Source: Pseudonocardia sp. CNS-004
GTDB taxonomy: Bacteria; Actinomycetota; Actinomycetes; Mycobacteriales; Pseudonocardiaceae
NCBI GenBank assembly: GCA_001942185.1
Contig: MKJV01000101.1
Location: 172,907-236,906, forward strand
Reading direction: 5' to 3'
DNA length: 64,000 nt
The position numbers and the translations under genes are program-made. Below are positions 10,533 through 21,128 of the stretch, piece by piece. Each line of letters starts with the position of its first letter. Positions within the stretch are counted from its first letter, which is position 1. The notes beneath the pieces are model-generated. The model made no database searches. It was not told the origin of the DNA and saw only the letters and a list, made by a program, of their open reading frames with translations.

Positions 10533-11069
10533 ATGGGATCGATCAAGTCCGGCCTGTTCATCTCGCTCGACGGCGTCATCGAGGCGCCCGACACCTGGCA
10601 CTTCGACTACTTCAACGACGAGATGGGTGCCGCCGTCGGCGCGCTGATGAACAACGACGGCATGCTGCTGGGCCGCAAGACCTACGACGGCTTCGCCGAG
10701 TACTGGCCCTCTGCCGACCCGAACGACCCGTTCACCGCCCAGATGAACGGCGCGCAGAAGTACGTCGTGTCGACCACGCTCACGGAGGCGACCTGGGAGA
10801 ACTCCACGATCGTCAACGGCGACGTCAAGGCCGAGCTGGCGAAGCTCAAGCAGGACAAGGACCTCGGCACCACGGGCAGTGCCGTCCTGGTCTCCTGGCT
10901 GCTGGAGGAGGGGCTGCTCGACGAGCTGCACCTGCTGGTGCACCCGGTCGTGGTCGGGAACGGCCAGAAGCTGTTCACCGAAGGGGCGAAGGTGCCGCTG
11001 AAGCTCCTGTCCTCCACGACCTTCACGACCGGCGTGGTGCACCTGGTCTACGGCCCCAGCGAGAGCTGA
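10533..11069 (+). CDS. RibD/dihydrofolate-reductase-like protein 3
   Basis: This 178-aa paralogue has LFISLDGVIEAPDTW, MLLGRKTYDGFAEYW and LVHPVVVGNGQKLF. Its ATG at 10533 follows a strong AAGGAGAA ribosome-binding site at 10521-10528, and the 57-bp gap from the second gene is the largest in the set. It differs clearly in sequence from the other two, so the triplet is an old expansion rather than a recent duplication. It converges on the DUF1707 gene. Confidence 0.85.
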   Translation: MGSIKSGLFISLDGVIEAPDTWHFDYFNDEMGAAVGALMNNDGMLLGRKTYDGFAEYWPSADPNDPFTAQMNGAQKYVVSTTLTEATWENSTIVNGDVKAELAKLKQDKDLGTTGSAVLVSWLLEEGLLDELHLLVHPVVVGNGQKLFTEGAKVPLKLLSSTTFTTGVVHLVYGPSES

Positions 11070-11085
11070 GCGCCCGGGAGCAGCG

Positions 11086-11685
11086 TCAGAAGTAGTGGCC
11101 GGCGATGCGGAAGCGGCGCCGGACCGTCACCGATCCCATCCCGGCCCGGCCGTGCACCACGAAATGGGGCACACCGGGGCGGCGGACGGACGGGACGCTG
11201 CTCTTGACCGTGCCCATGCTCGCCACCACGTCGTCGACGTTCGCGGTGGAGTCGTCGGGCACGAGGAGCTTGGCCGACCCGGCGCCCAGGTCGACCTCGA
11301 TGTCCACCACGGCGTGCGGGATGACCGTGTCGCAGAAGTCGAGCACGACCGAGCCCATGGCGCTCTGCAGGCGCAGCCGCGGCGGCACGTCCCACGTGCC
11401 GCCGCGCTTGATCGTCGACATGCCGGCGCGCAGCACCACCGGCGGCGCGTCCGGCGGCACCGCGAGGGCCGGGGGGTCGACGATCGCGTCGGGGTCGGGC
11501 AGGTCGGCGAACGGCGGGCGCAGGTCGGCCTCGTAACGTGCCGCGTAGACCACAGCGAGCCGTTCCTCGAGCTCGCTCAGCGTGATCCGGCCCTCGGCGA
11601 GGGCCTGGTGCAAGCGCTGGGCGGCGCGCTCGCGGTCCGCATCGGCGATGCGGTACCCCCGGGACTCGGACGACGGCTCGCTCAC
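11086..11685 (-). CDS. DUF1707 protein with LiaF-like C-terminal domain
   Basis: This 199-aa protein begins with the DUF1707 motif (RIADADRERAAQRLHQAL, then GRITLSELEERL, residues 11-45), a short SHOCT-like helical domain common in actinobacteria. A linker leads to a beta-rich region with repeated hydrophobic strands (SAMGSVVLDF, DLGAGSAKLLVP) resembling the C-terminal domain of LiaF-type envelope-stress proteins. No membrane segment is seen, so it is probably cytosolic. It stands alone, divergent from dprE1 with 59 bp between starts. Confidence 0.75.
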   Translation of the reverse strand: MSEPSSESRGYRIADADRERAAQRLHQALAEGRITLSELEERLAVVYAARYEADLRPPFADLPDPDAIVDPPALAVPPDAPPVVLRAGMSTIKRGGTWDVPPRLRLQSAMGSVVLDFCDTVIPHAVVDIEVDLGAGSAKLLVPDDSTANVDDVVASMGTVKSSVPSVRRPGVPHFVVHGRAGMGSVTVRRRFRIAGHYF

Positions 11686-11744
11686 GTGCTGAGCGTAACG
11701 GCGGGCCGCGGCCGCTACCGGGCCGAGCGCTACCCTGGCCCGCG

Positions 11745-13105
11745 ATGCCGGAATCCACGAGCCTGCGCGGTTGGGGACGTACCGCGCCCACCAGCGCGAA
11801 GGTGCTACTCCCCCGGTCCCCCGACGACGTGTCGGCCGCGATCAAGACCGCGGGCCCGCGCGGCGTCATCGCCCGCGGGCTCGGCCGCTCCTACGGCGAC
11901 CCGGCGCAGAACGCCGGCGGCACCGTGCTGGACATGACCGGGCTCGCCACGATCCACTCCATCGACGCCGAGAGCGGCCTCGTCGACCTGGACGCCGGCG
12001 TCAGCCTCGACACGTTGATGCGTGCCGCGCTGCCCCACGGGCTGTGGGTGCCGGTGCTGCCCGGCACCCGGCAGGTCACGATCGGCGGCGCGATCGGCGC
12101 GGACATCCACGGCAAGAACCACCACACCAAGGGCAGCTTCGGCAACCACGTCCGCTCGCTGGACCTGATCACGGCCGACGGCTCGGTACGCACCCTCACC
12201 CCCGACGGCCCGGGCTCCGAGCTGTTCTGGGCCACCGTCGGCGGGATGGGGCTCACCGGTGTCGTCGTGCGCGCCACCGTGGCGCTGCACCGCACCGAGT
12301 CGGCGTACTTCGTGGTCGACACCGACCGCACCGCCGACCTCGACGAGCTGATGGGCCTGCTCACCGACGGCTCCGACGACACGTACGGCTACTCGGCCGC
12401 CTGGTTCGACACCACCACCACCGGCGCCCAGCTGGGCCGGGCGGTACTCACCCGCGGCTCGCTCGCCACGGTGGACCAGCTCCCGGCGAAGCTGCGCAGC
12501 GACCCGCTGAAGTTCGAGGCGCCGCAGCTGCTGTCGTTCCCCGACGTGTTCCCCAACGGGCTCGCCAACCGCCACACGCTGCGCGCCTTCAGCGAGCTCT
12601 GGTACCGCAAGGCGCCCAAGCGCCAGCGTGGCTCGGTCCAGAACATCACCGCCTTCTACCAGGTGCTCGACCTGTTCGGGAACTGGAACCGGGTGTACGG
12701 ATCGCGCGGCTTCCTGCAGTACCAGTTCGTCGTGCCGTTCGGCGAGGAGCCGACCTTCCGCCGGATCGTCGAGAAGATCGCCGCGTCGCCGCACGCCTCC
12801 GGCCTCAACGTCCTCAAGCGGTTCGGGGCGGGCAACCGGGCGCCGCTGTCGTTCCCGCAGCCGGGCTGGACGATCACGGTCGACTTCCCGGTCGCCCGCG
12901 CCTGCACCAGCTGTGCCAGGAGCTCGACGAGCTGGTGGTCGGCGCAGGCGGCCGGTTCTACCTGGCCAAGGAGTCGCGGGTGAGCGCCGCGACGTTCCGC
13001 CGCGGCTACCCGCGGTTCGACGAGTGGCGCGAGGTGCGCGACGCCGCCGACCCCGAGGGGGTCTTCGCCTCGGACATGTCCCGCAGACTGGAGCTGACGA
13101 AGTGA
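11745..13105 (+). CDS. dprE1: Decaprenylphosphoryl-beta-D-ribose 2'-oxidase DprE1 (one frameshift)
   Basis: This flavoprotein of about 453 aa is the oxidase half of the epimerase that turns decaprenyl-phosphoryl-ribose into the arabinose donor. The FAD-binding PCMH region shows RGLGRSYGD and PGTRQVTIGGAIGADIHGKN; later motifs are GRSFG-like spacing, NVLKRFGAGNRAPLSFP and the C-terminal FASDMSRRLEL. The reactive cysteine of mycobacterial DprE1 (Cys387, in WNVCVDFP) is replaced by Thr (WTITVDFP, codon 12876-12878, about residue 378). The frame shifts near 12900; one missing base gives VARGLHQLCQELDEL. It overlaps dprE2 by 4 bp (GTGA). Confidence 0.92.
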
Positions 13106-13857
13106 TCGACGCCGTGGGCAACCCGCAGAGCATCCTCCTGCTCGGCGGCACCTCCGAGATCGGACTCGCGGTGGTCGAGGCGTTCGCGAACGACCGGCCG
13201 CTGCGGGTGGTGCTCGCCGCCCGGCCGTCGCAACGGCTCGACGCCGCCCGCACCCGGCTGGAGGCCCGCGGCTGCGCCGTGGAGCTGCTCCCGTTCGACG
13301 CCGAGGCCCTCGACACCCATGCCGACGTGGTGCGCAAGGCCTTCACCGGTGGGGACATCGACGTGGCGGTCGTGGCGTTCGGGCTGCTCGGCGACAACGA
13401 GCAGGCCTGGACCGACGCGCCGACCGCCGTGCGGCTCGCCCAGGTGAACTACACGGCGGCGGTGTCGGTGGGCGTCACGCTCGCCGAGCTGATGCGCCAG
13501 CAGGGCCATGGCTCGATCGTGGCGTTCTCCTCGGTGGCGGGCGAGCGCACCCGCCGCTCGAACTTCGTGTACGGCTCGACGAAGGCCGGGCTCGACGCGT
13601 TCTACACCGGCCTCACCGAGGCGCTGCGCCCGCACGGGGTCGGGGTCACCATCGTGCGCCCCGGTTTCGTGCACACCCGGATGACGGAGGGGAAGAAGCC
13701 GACCCCGCTCGCCACCACACCCGAGGCCGTCGCGGCAATGACGGTCGACGCGGTGCGCAGGCGGCGCGAGCTGATCTGGACGCCCGGAGCGTGGCGGCTC
13801 GTGATGAGCGTGCTGCGGCACCTGCCGCGCGCGGTGTTCCGCAGGCTCCCGATCTGA
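13102..13857 (+). CDS. dprE2: Decaprenylphosphoryl-2-keto-D-erythro-pentose reductase DprE2
   Basis: This 251-aa short-chain dehydrogenase starts at a GTG that overlaps the dprE1 stop. It has the nucleotide loop LLGGTSEIGLAV at residues 11-22, the catalytic Ser in VAFSSVAGERTRR and the YGSTKAGLD Tyr-x3-Lys motif. It completes the epimerisation begun by DprE1 to give decaprenyl-phosphoryl-arabinose. Length and the VRPGFVHTRMTEG motif agree with the mycobacterial protein. Translational coupling with dprE1 fits their action as one complex. Confidence 0.92.
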   Translation: MIDAVGNPQSILLLGGTSEIGLAVVEAFANDRPLRVVLAARPSQRLDAARTRLEARGCAVELLPFDAEALDTHADVVRKAFTGGDIDVAVVAFGLLGDNEQAWTDAPTAVRLAQVNYTAAVSVGVTLAELMRQQGHGSIVAFSSVAGERTRRSNFVYGSTKAGLDAFYTGLTEALRPHGVGVTIVRPGFVHTRMTEGKKPTPLATTPEAVAAMTVDAVRRRRELIWTPGAWRLVMSVLRHLPRAVFRRLPI

Positions 13858-13876
13858 ACTTCCCGATCCGACGGCC

Positions 13877-15379
13877 TCACCCCGCGTGCAGGTAGCCGCT
13901 CCGGATGTACTCGGCGCGCTCGTAGTCGGCCCACTGTTCCAGTTCCTTGCGGTGCGCCGCGCGCCGGTTCTGGGCGTTGACCAGCGCGGAGGCGAGCGTC
14001 GCCGGCCGCAGCGCCGACGCGGCGTGCCGGGGCGCCGCCGACGGTTCGTCGGCCCAGCCCCCCATCCGGGCGCGGGCCTGGCGCTTGGCGGCGAACCGGG
14101 CGACCGCGGTGGCCAGGGCGCCGTCGGACGAGGCGGCGACGTCCGGCAGCGCGACCGGGCGGGCGCGCAGGATCCCCAGCGCGACGGCGACCCGCAGCGG
14201 CAGCCGCTCGACCGCCGGGGCGAGCGCCCGGAGCCTGCGCCTGCTCGGCTCCTCGACGAGGTGGTAGGCCAGCGCGGCGACGCCCACCGTGGACAGCAGC
14301 ACCACCACGCCGACGACGTGGCCGAACACGGTCTGCGGCGCGAGCCACGGTGCGCGCTCCAGCGCGTACCAGTACACCTCGAAGAGCGGGATGTGCACGA
14401 GGTAGAGGCCGTAGGACAGCCGGCCGCCGTAGCCGAACACGCGCGTGGACAGCAGCATCGCAGGGCCCCGGTCGGCCACCACCAGCGCCGCCACGAGCAA
14501 CGGGAACGCCACGATGACCGCGCCGCCCCGGCCCGGGCCTGCGAGCTCCCCGAGCAGCAGGCCCGCGCCGATCAGGACCGGCACCACGACCGCGGCGGCC
14601 GAGGCGACGCGGCGCGCCGTGGACGTCCAGCGCACCTTGCGGACGGCGAGGTAGGCCAGCGCGCCCGCGCCGAAGCCGCACAGGATGCGCACGAGCCAGC
14701 TGAACGGGAAGTACGGGCTGCCGGTGGCCAGGTACGCCCAGGTCATCGGCAGCATCAGCAGCAGCGAGCCCGCGGCGAGCACCACGGCGGGCAGCCCGCG
14801 CACGCGGTGCAGGGCCAGCGCGGCGACGGGGAAGAGCAGGTAGGCGAGCCATTCCGCGCTGATCGACCAGGTGGAGCCCACCCACGAGGCGCCGTCGAAG
14901 TAGGCGTCGTCCCACAGCTGCACCAGCACGAGCTGCTGCAGGTACTGCCCGACGTCGAGCACCGGCTGCACGGCCTGGAACGCGATCACCCCGTCGGTGC
15001 CGAGCGTGGCGCGCACGACCAGCCACACGCCGAAGACGTGCAGCACCAGCAGGTACACCGGCCACAGCCGGCAGGCCCGCGCCCACAGGAACCGGGCGGT
15101 GGACCGCGCGCGCAGGGCGGGCCCGAGCTCGTCGAGGTACGTGTAGGCGATCACGAACCCGCTCAGGACGAAGAACAGGTCCACGCCGAGGGAGCCCGAG
15201 GTGATCAGCGGCCCGAACACGCCGACCACCTCGGCCACCCCCGGCAGCGGGGTGAAGTGGAAGTGGAAGAGCACGACCCAGACCGCGGCCACCGCCCGGA
15301 GGCCCGTCAGGCCCCGGATTTCACCGGACGAGGCCGTACCGATACCGGATGGGGTGGTTGCGGGGCGCTGGATCGTCAC
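13877..15379 (-). CDS. Membrane acyltransferase 3 (OafA/YrhL-like)
   Basis: This 500-aa protein has about ten membrane helices and the acyltransferase_3 opening GLRAVAAVWVVLFHFHF (residues 24-40) with the probable catalytic His. The motif SLGVDLFFVLSGFVIAYTY follows. A hydrophilic C-terminal tail of about 85 residues after the last helix ends in IRSGYLHAG and is not part of the usual domain. Such enzymes O-acylate cell-surface sugars. Its place between dprE2 and the emb-like gene suggests an arabinogalactan or other envelope glycan substrate, which is inferred from position only. It converges on dprE2. Confidence 0.85.
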   Translation of the reverse strand: MTIQRPATTPSGIGTASSGEIRGLTGLRAVAAVWVVLFHFHFTPLPGVAEVVGVFGPLITSGSLGVDLFFVLSGFVIAYTYLDELGPALRARSTARFLWARACRLWPVYLLVLHVFGVWLVVRATLGTDGVIAFQAVQPVLDVGQYLQQLVLVQLWDDAYFDGASWVGSTWSISAEWLAYLLFPVAALALHRVRGLPAVVLAAGSLLLMLPMTWAYLATGSPYFPFSWLVRILCGFGAGALAYLAVRKVRWTSTARRVASAAAVVVPVLIGAGLLLGELAGPGRGGAVIVAFPLLVAALVVADRGPAMLLSTRVFGYGGRLSYGLYLVHIPLFEVYWYALERAPWLAPQTVFGHVVGVVVLLSTVGVAALAYHLVEEPSRRRLRALAPAVERLPLRVAVALGILRARPVALPDVAASSDGALATAVARFAAKRQARARMGGWADEPSAAPRHAASALRPATLASALVNAQNRRAAHRKELEQWADYERAEYIRSGYLHAG

Positions 15380-15551
15380 GTTGGGGAAAACGAAGCGTGG
15401 CTAACCAGCGGTGCGAGTGACCCCCGGAACGTACCGGCTTGGCCGCAGCGCTCACCGAGCGTCTCCGGTCACCTCACCCGATCGAGGGTGTATCAGCCGG
15501 TCCTGCCGGCGCGCCTCCCACCGTCGACAAGCACTCAGTGCTATGTGGTAT

Positions 15552-16188
15552 CTACCACGCGTCGGCGTGCAGCACGGCGTCAAGAGGCTCGCGCGGTGCG
15601 GGCCGGAACGTCTCACCGGTGTAGAACGCCGTGGGCAGCAGCACCCCCTGGCGCACGTTCGCCGGGATACCCAGCAGCTCGCTGATCTCCTTCTCGTAGG
15701 CGAGGTGCAGCGTGGTCCACGCGGTGCCCAGGCCGCGGGCCCGCGCGGCGAGCTGGAAGCTCCATGCCGCGGGGAGCAGTGAGCCCCACAGACCCGCCTG
15801 GTTGCCCGCGGCAGGTCGTCGCCGACCGCGAGGCACCCGAGCACGAGGACCGGGACGTCGCCCATCACGTTCGCGAGGTGGTCCGACGAGCTCACGACCC
15901 GTGCGCCCACGGCCTGCCGCTCCGCGGAGAGCGTGGCCATGCGGGCGGCGCGCGACTCGGTGTACCGGTCGTACGAGCGCTTGTAGTAGTCGCCGATGGC
16001 GTGGCGCCGGTCGCATCGGTGACGACGACCCAGTGCCAGGTCTGCATGTTGCTCCCGGAGGGCGCCTGCAGCGCGACCTCGAGGCACTCGCGGACCAACT
16101 CGATGGGCACCGGTCGGTCGAGGTCGAGGCGCTTGCGGACCGACCTGGTGGTGGTGAGCAGCTCGTCGGGGCTGAGTGGCAGCGTCAT
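15552..16188 (-). CDS. Nitroreductase-family flavoprotein (two frameshifts)
   Basis: This is an FMN-dependent nitroreductase of about 212 aa. The N-terminal RSVRKRLDLDRPVP and QAPSGSNMQTWHWVVVTD motifs bind FMN; GDYYKRSYDRYTESRAAR lies in a second frame and RGLGTAWTTLHLAYEKEI in a third. One missing base near 16015 and another near 15812 restore a single chain, with the start at ATG 16188. The family reduces nitro groups or quinones with NAD(P)H. It is divergent from the emb-like gene with 54 bp between starts and has no obvious pathway partner. Confidence 0.82.
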
Positions 16189-16242
16189 CCCCTGATCATG
16201 CCTCCGGCACCCCCGATCCGGGCGACTCACTAGTCTTTCTCG

Positions 16243-19124
16243 GTGCTCCGCGCCGCCGGACTGTTCGGTCTGCTCGCCGTGCTGGCAGCGGTGGCATTCC
16301 CGCTCGCGCCGGTCGAGAGCCCGAGGTCACCTACTCCTGGACGGCGGCCGACGGCCCCGCCGCCATCCCGCTGCTGCCCTACCAGCCCGTCGAGCTCACC
16401 GCGCGGGCGAGCTGCGCCGCCGCGCGGGAGGCGTCGCCCGACCAGGTCCTGCTGTCCACGGTGCCGCCGCGGCCGGACCCGGCGGCGGCACCGCTGCACG
16501 GGCTGGTCCTCACCGCCACCGAAGGGGCGGTGCGGGTCGAGAGCGCAGGTGTCGACATCGGCACGGTGGAGGTCCCGGACGGCGGCTGCGCGCTCGTGGT
16601 CGTCTCCGACCCCGGCCGCACATCGGTGCTCGTCGACGACCGGCCGGCAGTGGTGCGGGAGGGCGACGTGCGGCCCGACGTCGCGGGCGCCTTCTCCGAC
16701 GCGCGGTCCGGGGTGGAGCTGCAGCTCACGACCGACACCCGCTTCGAGACCGCGATCTCGCCGCTGAAGGCCGCAATCGGCGTCGTCGGCGGGCTCGCGC
16801 TGCTCGGCATGCTCGGTGCGCTGCACCGGATCGACCGGGCGGCCGGGCGGCACGTCCGGCTGCTCCCCCGGCACTGGTGGCGCCCCCGGCCGGTGGACGG
16901 CGCGGTGACCGCGCTGCTCGGCGCCTGGTGGGCCGTCGGCGCGATCACCGTGGACGACGGCTACATCGCGGGCATCGTGCGCAGCACCGGCAGCAACGGC
17001 TTCGTGGGCAACGCCTACCGCTGGCTGAACGCGCCGGAGGCGCCGTTCAGCTGGTTCTACGACCTCTACCACCTCTGGTCGCTCGTCTCCCCGTCGACAC
17101 CGTGGATGCGGCTGCCGTCCACGGTGCTGGGGCTGCTCTGCTGGTGGCTGCTCTCCCGGCTGGCGCTGCCCCGGCTCGGCCGGTTCGCGGCCCGGCGGTG
17201 GGTCCGGTGGTTCGCGGCGCTCGCGTTCGCCACCTGGTGGATCCCGTTCGGGCTCGGGCTGCGGCCCGAGCCGTGGGTCGCCGTGGGTGCGCTCGCCGTG
17301 TTCCTCGCCGTCGAACGTGCGGTGGCGACGACGCGGCTGCTGCCGCTCGCGGTGGGCCTGGTGCTCGCCGGCGCGACGACGGCGCTGACCCCCGCCGGTG
17401 TGCTCGCGTTCACCCCGTTCCTCGCCGCCGGACGTCCGCTGCTCGCGATGCTCCGGGCCCGCCGCGACCTGGCCCCGGCGGCGCTGGTGGCCGTGCTGGT
17501 GGCGGCACCCGCGGCGGCCGTGTTCCTGATGGTCCCCGACCAGAGCCTCGCCGGGATGCTGGAGGCCGTCCGGGTGCGCACCGCCATCGGCGGCAACCAG
17601 CCGATCTTCGAGGAGACCGACCGGTACCGGCGGCTGCTCGAGTGGACGTTCCAGGGCTCGATCGGCAGGCGAGCCGCGGTGCTGAGCACGCTGCTCGCCG
17701 CGGCGGGCGTGCTGTGGTCCCTGCGGTCGTCGCTGCCGCGCACCGCGACGGGGATCGCCTCGGGCCCGGCCCGCCGCCTCGTCACCGGCCTGCTGTTGAG
17801 CCTGGCCGCACTGACCCTCTCCCCGACGAAGTGGACCCAGCACTTCGGCGACCTCGCAGGCTACGGCGCCGCCGTGCTCGTGCTGGGCGCGGTGGCGTGG
17901 TCCGCGGCGCCGCTGCGGCCCCGCCCGCACGCGTTCGTCGCGGGGCTGGCCGCCACGACGGCCGTCGCCGCGGTCGTGCTGGCCGGCTACAACCTCTGGC
18001 CGTTCCAGGGAGACTGGTTCACCCTCACGTTCAGCACGCTCTCCCCACGGGTCCTGGACATCCCCGTCGCCACGATCGTGCTGGTGGCCGGCAGTGCGGT
18101 CGTCGCCGTCCTGCTCGCCAGGTGGGCGTGGCAGCGGGCGGGCGGCGCACCGGAGAGCCCGCTGCCCCGCCTGCTGCCCGCTCCCGCGCCCGTCCTCGCC
18201 GTGGTGCTGGCGGCGGTGCTGGCGCTGCAGGTGCTCACCATCGTGCGGGTCGCGGTCGCCCACCGCGACAGCTACACGCTCTCGTCGGACACCCTCTCCA
18301 CCCTCGCCGGGCGGCCGTGCGGGCTGCAGGAACGCCTCTCCGTCGAGATGGATCCCGCGGCCGGGGTGCTGCCCGTCGCCGACGGCCGGATCGGCGACAC
18401 GCTCCCGGTCGACGTCGGCGGGCGCACGCTCCCGGGGGTGGCGGTGGCAGGCCGGGGCACGACACCGTGGTTCACGCTCGACCCGCAGCAGCGGGCCCGG
18501 ACCCTCCCCGTGGTCGTGACGGTCTCCGGCGCGCTGCAGGCGGGCGACGGGCTGTTCCTCGAGTTCGGGGACGGCGCCGAGGTCGTGGAGCGCACGGCCG
18601 TCGTGCCGAGGCTGCCGGCCGGGGACGACGTCCGGGTGCTCGCCCCGCCCGGCGCCACGACGGTGCGGCTGGCCGTCGACGCGCCGCAGACGTCCCGCGC
18701 CGCGGCGGCGCTGCCCCGGGCGCCGCGGCTGACCCCGATGCTCGACGTGCTGCCGCCCGGGACCAACGCGCTCCTGGACTGGCCGGGGGCGTTCCTGTTC
18801 CCCTGCCTCACCCCGGAACCGCTGCCGCTGGGCACCGCGGCGCTGCCGACGTGGCGGGTCGGCCCACCCCTCGACAACACCGAGACGCACATCACCTACC
18901 GGCCCGAGTACGGCGGCCCCTTCGTCGCGTCCCGGTCCCTGACCACCGAGCGGCGGCTGTCCACCTACCTCGCCGGAGACCCGCTCCGCGACGCCGCGCA
19001 GCTCTACCGCTGGGTCCCGATCGGCACACTCGCGCACCCCGAACCGGTCGTGACCTGGCGCACGGTCGCCGCATGGGATCGGGCCGGCCACCCCCGGGTA
19101 CCCGGGATTGATCCGGTCGGGTGA
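16243..19124 (+). CDS. Emb-type arabinosyltransferase (EmbA/B/C family; one frameshift)
   Basis: This polytopic GT-C protein of about 960 aa starts at GTG 16243 with a signal-anchor-like helix. The frame shifts near 16318, after which VTYSWTAADGPA begins the extracellular N-terminal arabinan-binding domain. Membrane helices follow, with the catalytic loop TVDDGYIAGIVRS near residue 238. A large extracellular C-terminal region (from about residue 690) has carbohydrate-binding-module character, ending with ITYRPEYGGPF and AQLYRWVPIG. Emb proteins add alpha-1,5 and alpha-1,3 arabinofuranose from decaprenyl-phosphoryl-arabinose to arabinan. Only one emb-like gene is in the window, against three in mycobacteria, so the A/B/C subtype is not assigned. 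Confidence 0.88.
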
Positions 19125-19205
19125 CCCCCCGGACCGCAGCCGGCACCACCCGGCCCCCACAATGGCCCCGCAAGGGCACCCGACGACCGGAGGACGGCCG
19201 CGCGC

Positions 19206-21127
19206 ATGCTTCGCACATCGGACAGCACGGATCGGGCCGCCACGCCCGCGACTGAGGAGCGGCCCCCCGGCCGGACCCCGGCCCGCCTGCTGGCTCAGCG
19301 CGGGCTGTTCTTCGGGCCATCCGCCCTCGTCCCCGAGGACCTCTACTCCGTGGTCGAGCGCGGCACGGCCCGCCGCGAACGGACCCGGGTGCAGCTCTCC
19401 CCCGGGGCCGGGTGAGCACCAACACCTACTTCGGGCGGTTCCACGCCACGTACTGGCAGCGCTGGACCGATGTCGGCGAGGTCGAGGTGTCGGCCCTCGC
19501 CACCGGGACCGGCAGGCTGCGGCTGATGGCATCCGACACCAACAAGGTGTGGCGGATCGTCGCGTCCGTCGACGTGCAGCAGGGCGACGGGCAGCAGGGC
19601 AAGGCCACCGCGGTGCGCCTCGTCGGCCCCGTCGACCGGTTCGTCGACGGCGGCGGCATGTGGCTCGAGATCGCCACCGAGACCGACGAGCTCACCGTCT
19701 CCGAGGTGCGCTGGACCGTGGCTGCCCCCCGCGCGGTGCCGCCGACGGACATCGCCATCACCACCCACAACCGGGTCGACGACTGCCTGAACACGCTGCA
19801 GGCACTCAGCCGCGACCCCGGGGCGACGGAGTGCATCCGCACCGTCCACGTGGCCGACCAGGGCAGCGACCCGATCGAGTCCCGCGAGCGGTTCGGCGAG
19901 ATCGCGGCGGCGCTCGGCGACCGGCTGAAGTACGTCCGCCAGCCCAACCTCGGCGGTGCGGGCGGCTTCGCCCGCGGCATGCTGCACGCCACCGAGGGCG
20001 CTCCCGAGGAGCACGCCGACGTCCTGCTCATGGACGACGACGTGCTCCTCGAGCCGGAGATCCTGGTGCGGCTCACGGCGTTCGCGGCGAGCACGCGGCA
20101 CCCGATGATCGTCGGCGGCCAGATGCTCAACCTGCTGCACCCGGGCCACCTGCACATCTCGGCGGAGTTCGCCGACCCCGAGGTGCTGCTCATGGGCCTG
20201 AAGATGCCCGGGGCGCTGCGCGAGGCCTACCTGCTCGGCGTGGACGACCGCGGCCTGCCGGTCAACCAGGAACGCCGCGTCGACACCGAGTACAACGGCT
20301 GGTGGTCCTGCCTGATCCCGGCAGCGGTCATCCGGGAGATCGGGTACCCGCTGCCGCTCTTCCTGCAGTGGGACGACATCGAGTACGGCTACCGCGCTCG
20401 CGAGCGCGGCTTCCCCACGGTGTCCCTCCCCGGTGCCGGCGTGTGGCACGCCGACTTCGGCTGGAAGGACGGCGACGAGTGGCAGCGGTACTTCACCGTG
20501 CGCAACGGCCTGATCATGGCCGCGCTGCACTCCGGGTTCTCGGTGCGCCGGATCACCGGTCGGCTCGCGCAGCTGGTGTCGCACCAGCTGTTGGCCATGC
20601 AGTACGGGATGACGGCCACGCTGCTGGAGGCCGTCGAGGACTTCCTGAACGGCCCCGAGGTCCTCTGGGACGGCTCGGCGGGTGCCCTCGCGCGCGTCCG
20701 GGACATCCGGAAGGCCTACCCGGAGACCGTGATGCACCCGATGTCGGAGGCGGGCGGTGAGTTCCACGACCGCCCGGTGGTGCGGGCGGCCAACCCACCG
20801 GGCTCCGAGACCCTCACCTTCCTGAAGCGGGTCGCGTACCAGCTCACGGGCCGCTCGGCGTTCCACACCGGGGCTGTTCCCGCGGGCGATGCGCACTGGT
20901 GGCACGTCTCCCTGTTCGAGCGCGCCATCGTCACCGACATGTCCGAGCAGGGCTTCCGCGTGCGCACCCGGGACAAGCAGGAGGCACTCGAGCTCGGCCG
21001 CCGCGCAGCGCTGCTCCTACGCCGCTTCGTGCGCGAGGCACCGGCCGTCGCCGGCCGGTACCGCACGGACCTGGGGAAGCTGTCCAGCCGGGAGAACTGG
21101 ATGCGGCTCTACGGGCAGGGCGACTGA
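19206..21127 (+). CDS. GlfT2-like galactofuranosyltransferase, paralogue 2 (one frameshift)
   Basis: This protein of about 640 aa starts at ATG 19206. The first 66 codons run to a stop at 19415; one missing C near 19408 joins them to VSTNTYFGRFHATYWQRWTD. The beta-sandwich N-domain is followed by a GT-A domain: QPNLGGAGGFARGM, LLMDDDVLLEPE, QWDDIEYGYRARE and GAGVWHADF. These correspond to the DDD metal site, the WDD catalytic aspartates and the third-site His of GlfT2, so activity is expected. It converges on the canonical glfT2 at 21129 with 1 bp between stops. It may make a different galactan or a different linkage ratio. Confidence 0.85.
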
Positions 21128-21128
21128 C

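Noticed and set aside
9236..11069. True dihydrofolate reductase (folA) cluster
   Set aside because: The proteins have the RibD-type SLDG and late GxG motifs rather than FolA active-site patterns, and three copies in tandem are not expected for folA.
16230..19532. Long minus-strand open frame opposite the emb-like gene
   Set aside because: Composition is typical of antisense frames in high-GC DNA, and the plus strand encodes a recognisable arabinosyltransferase.
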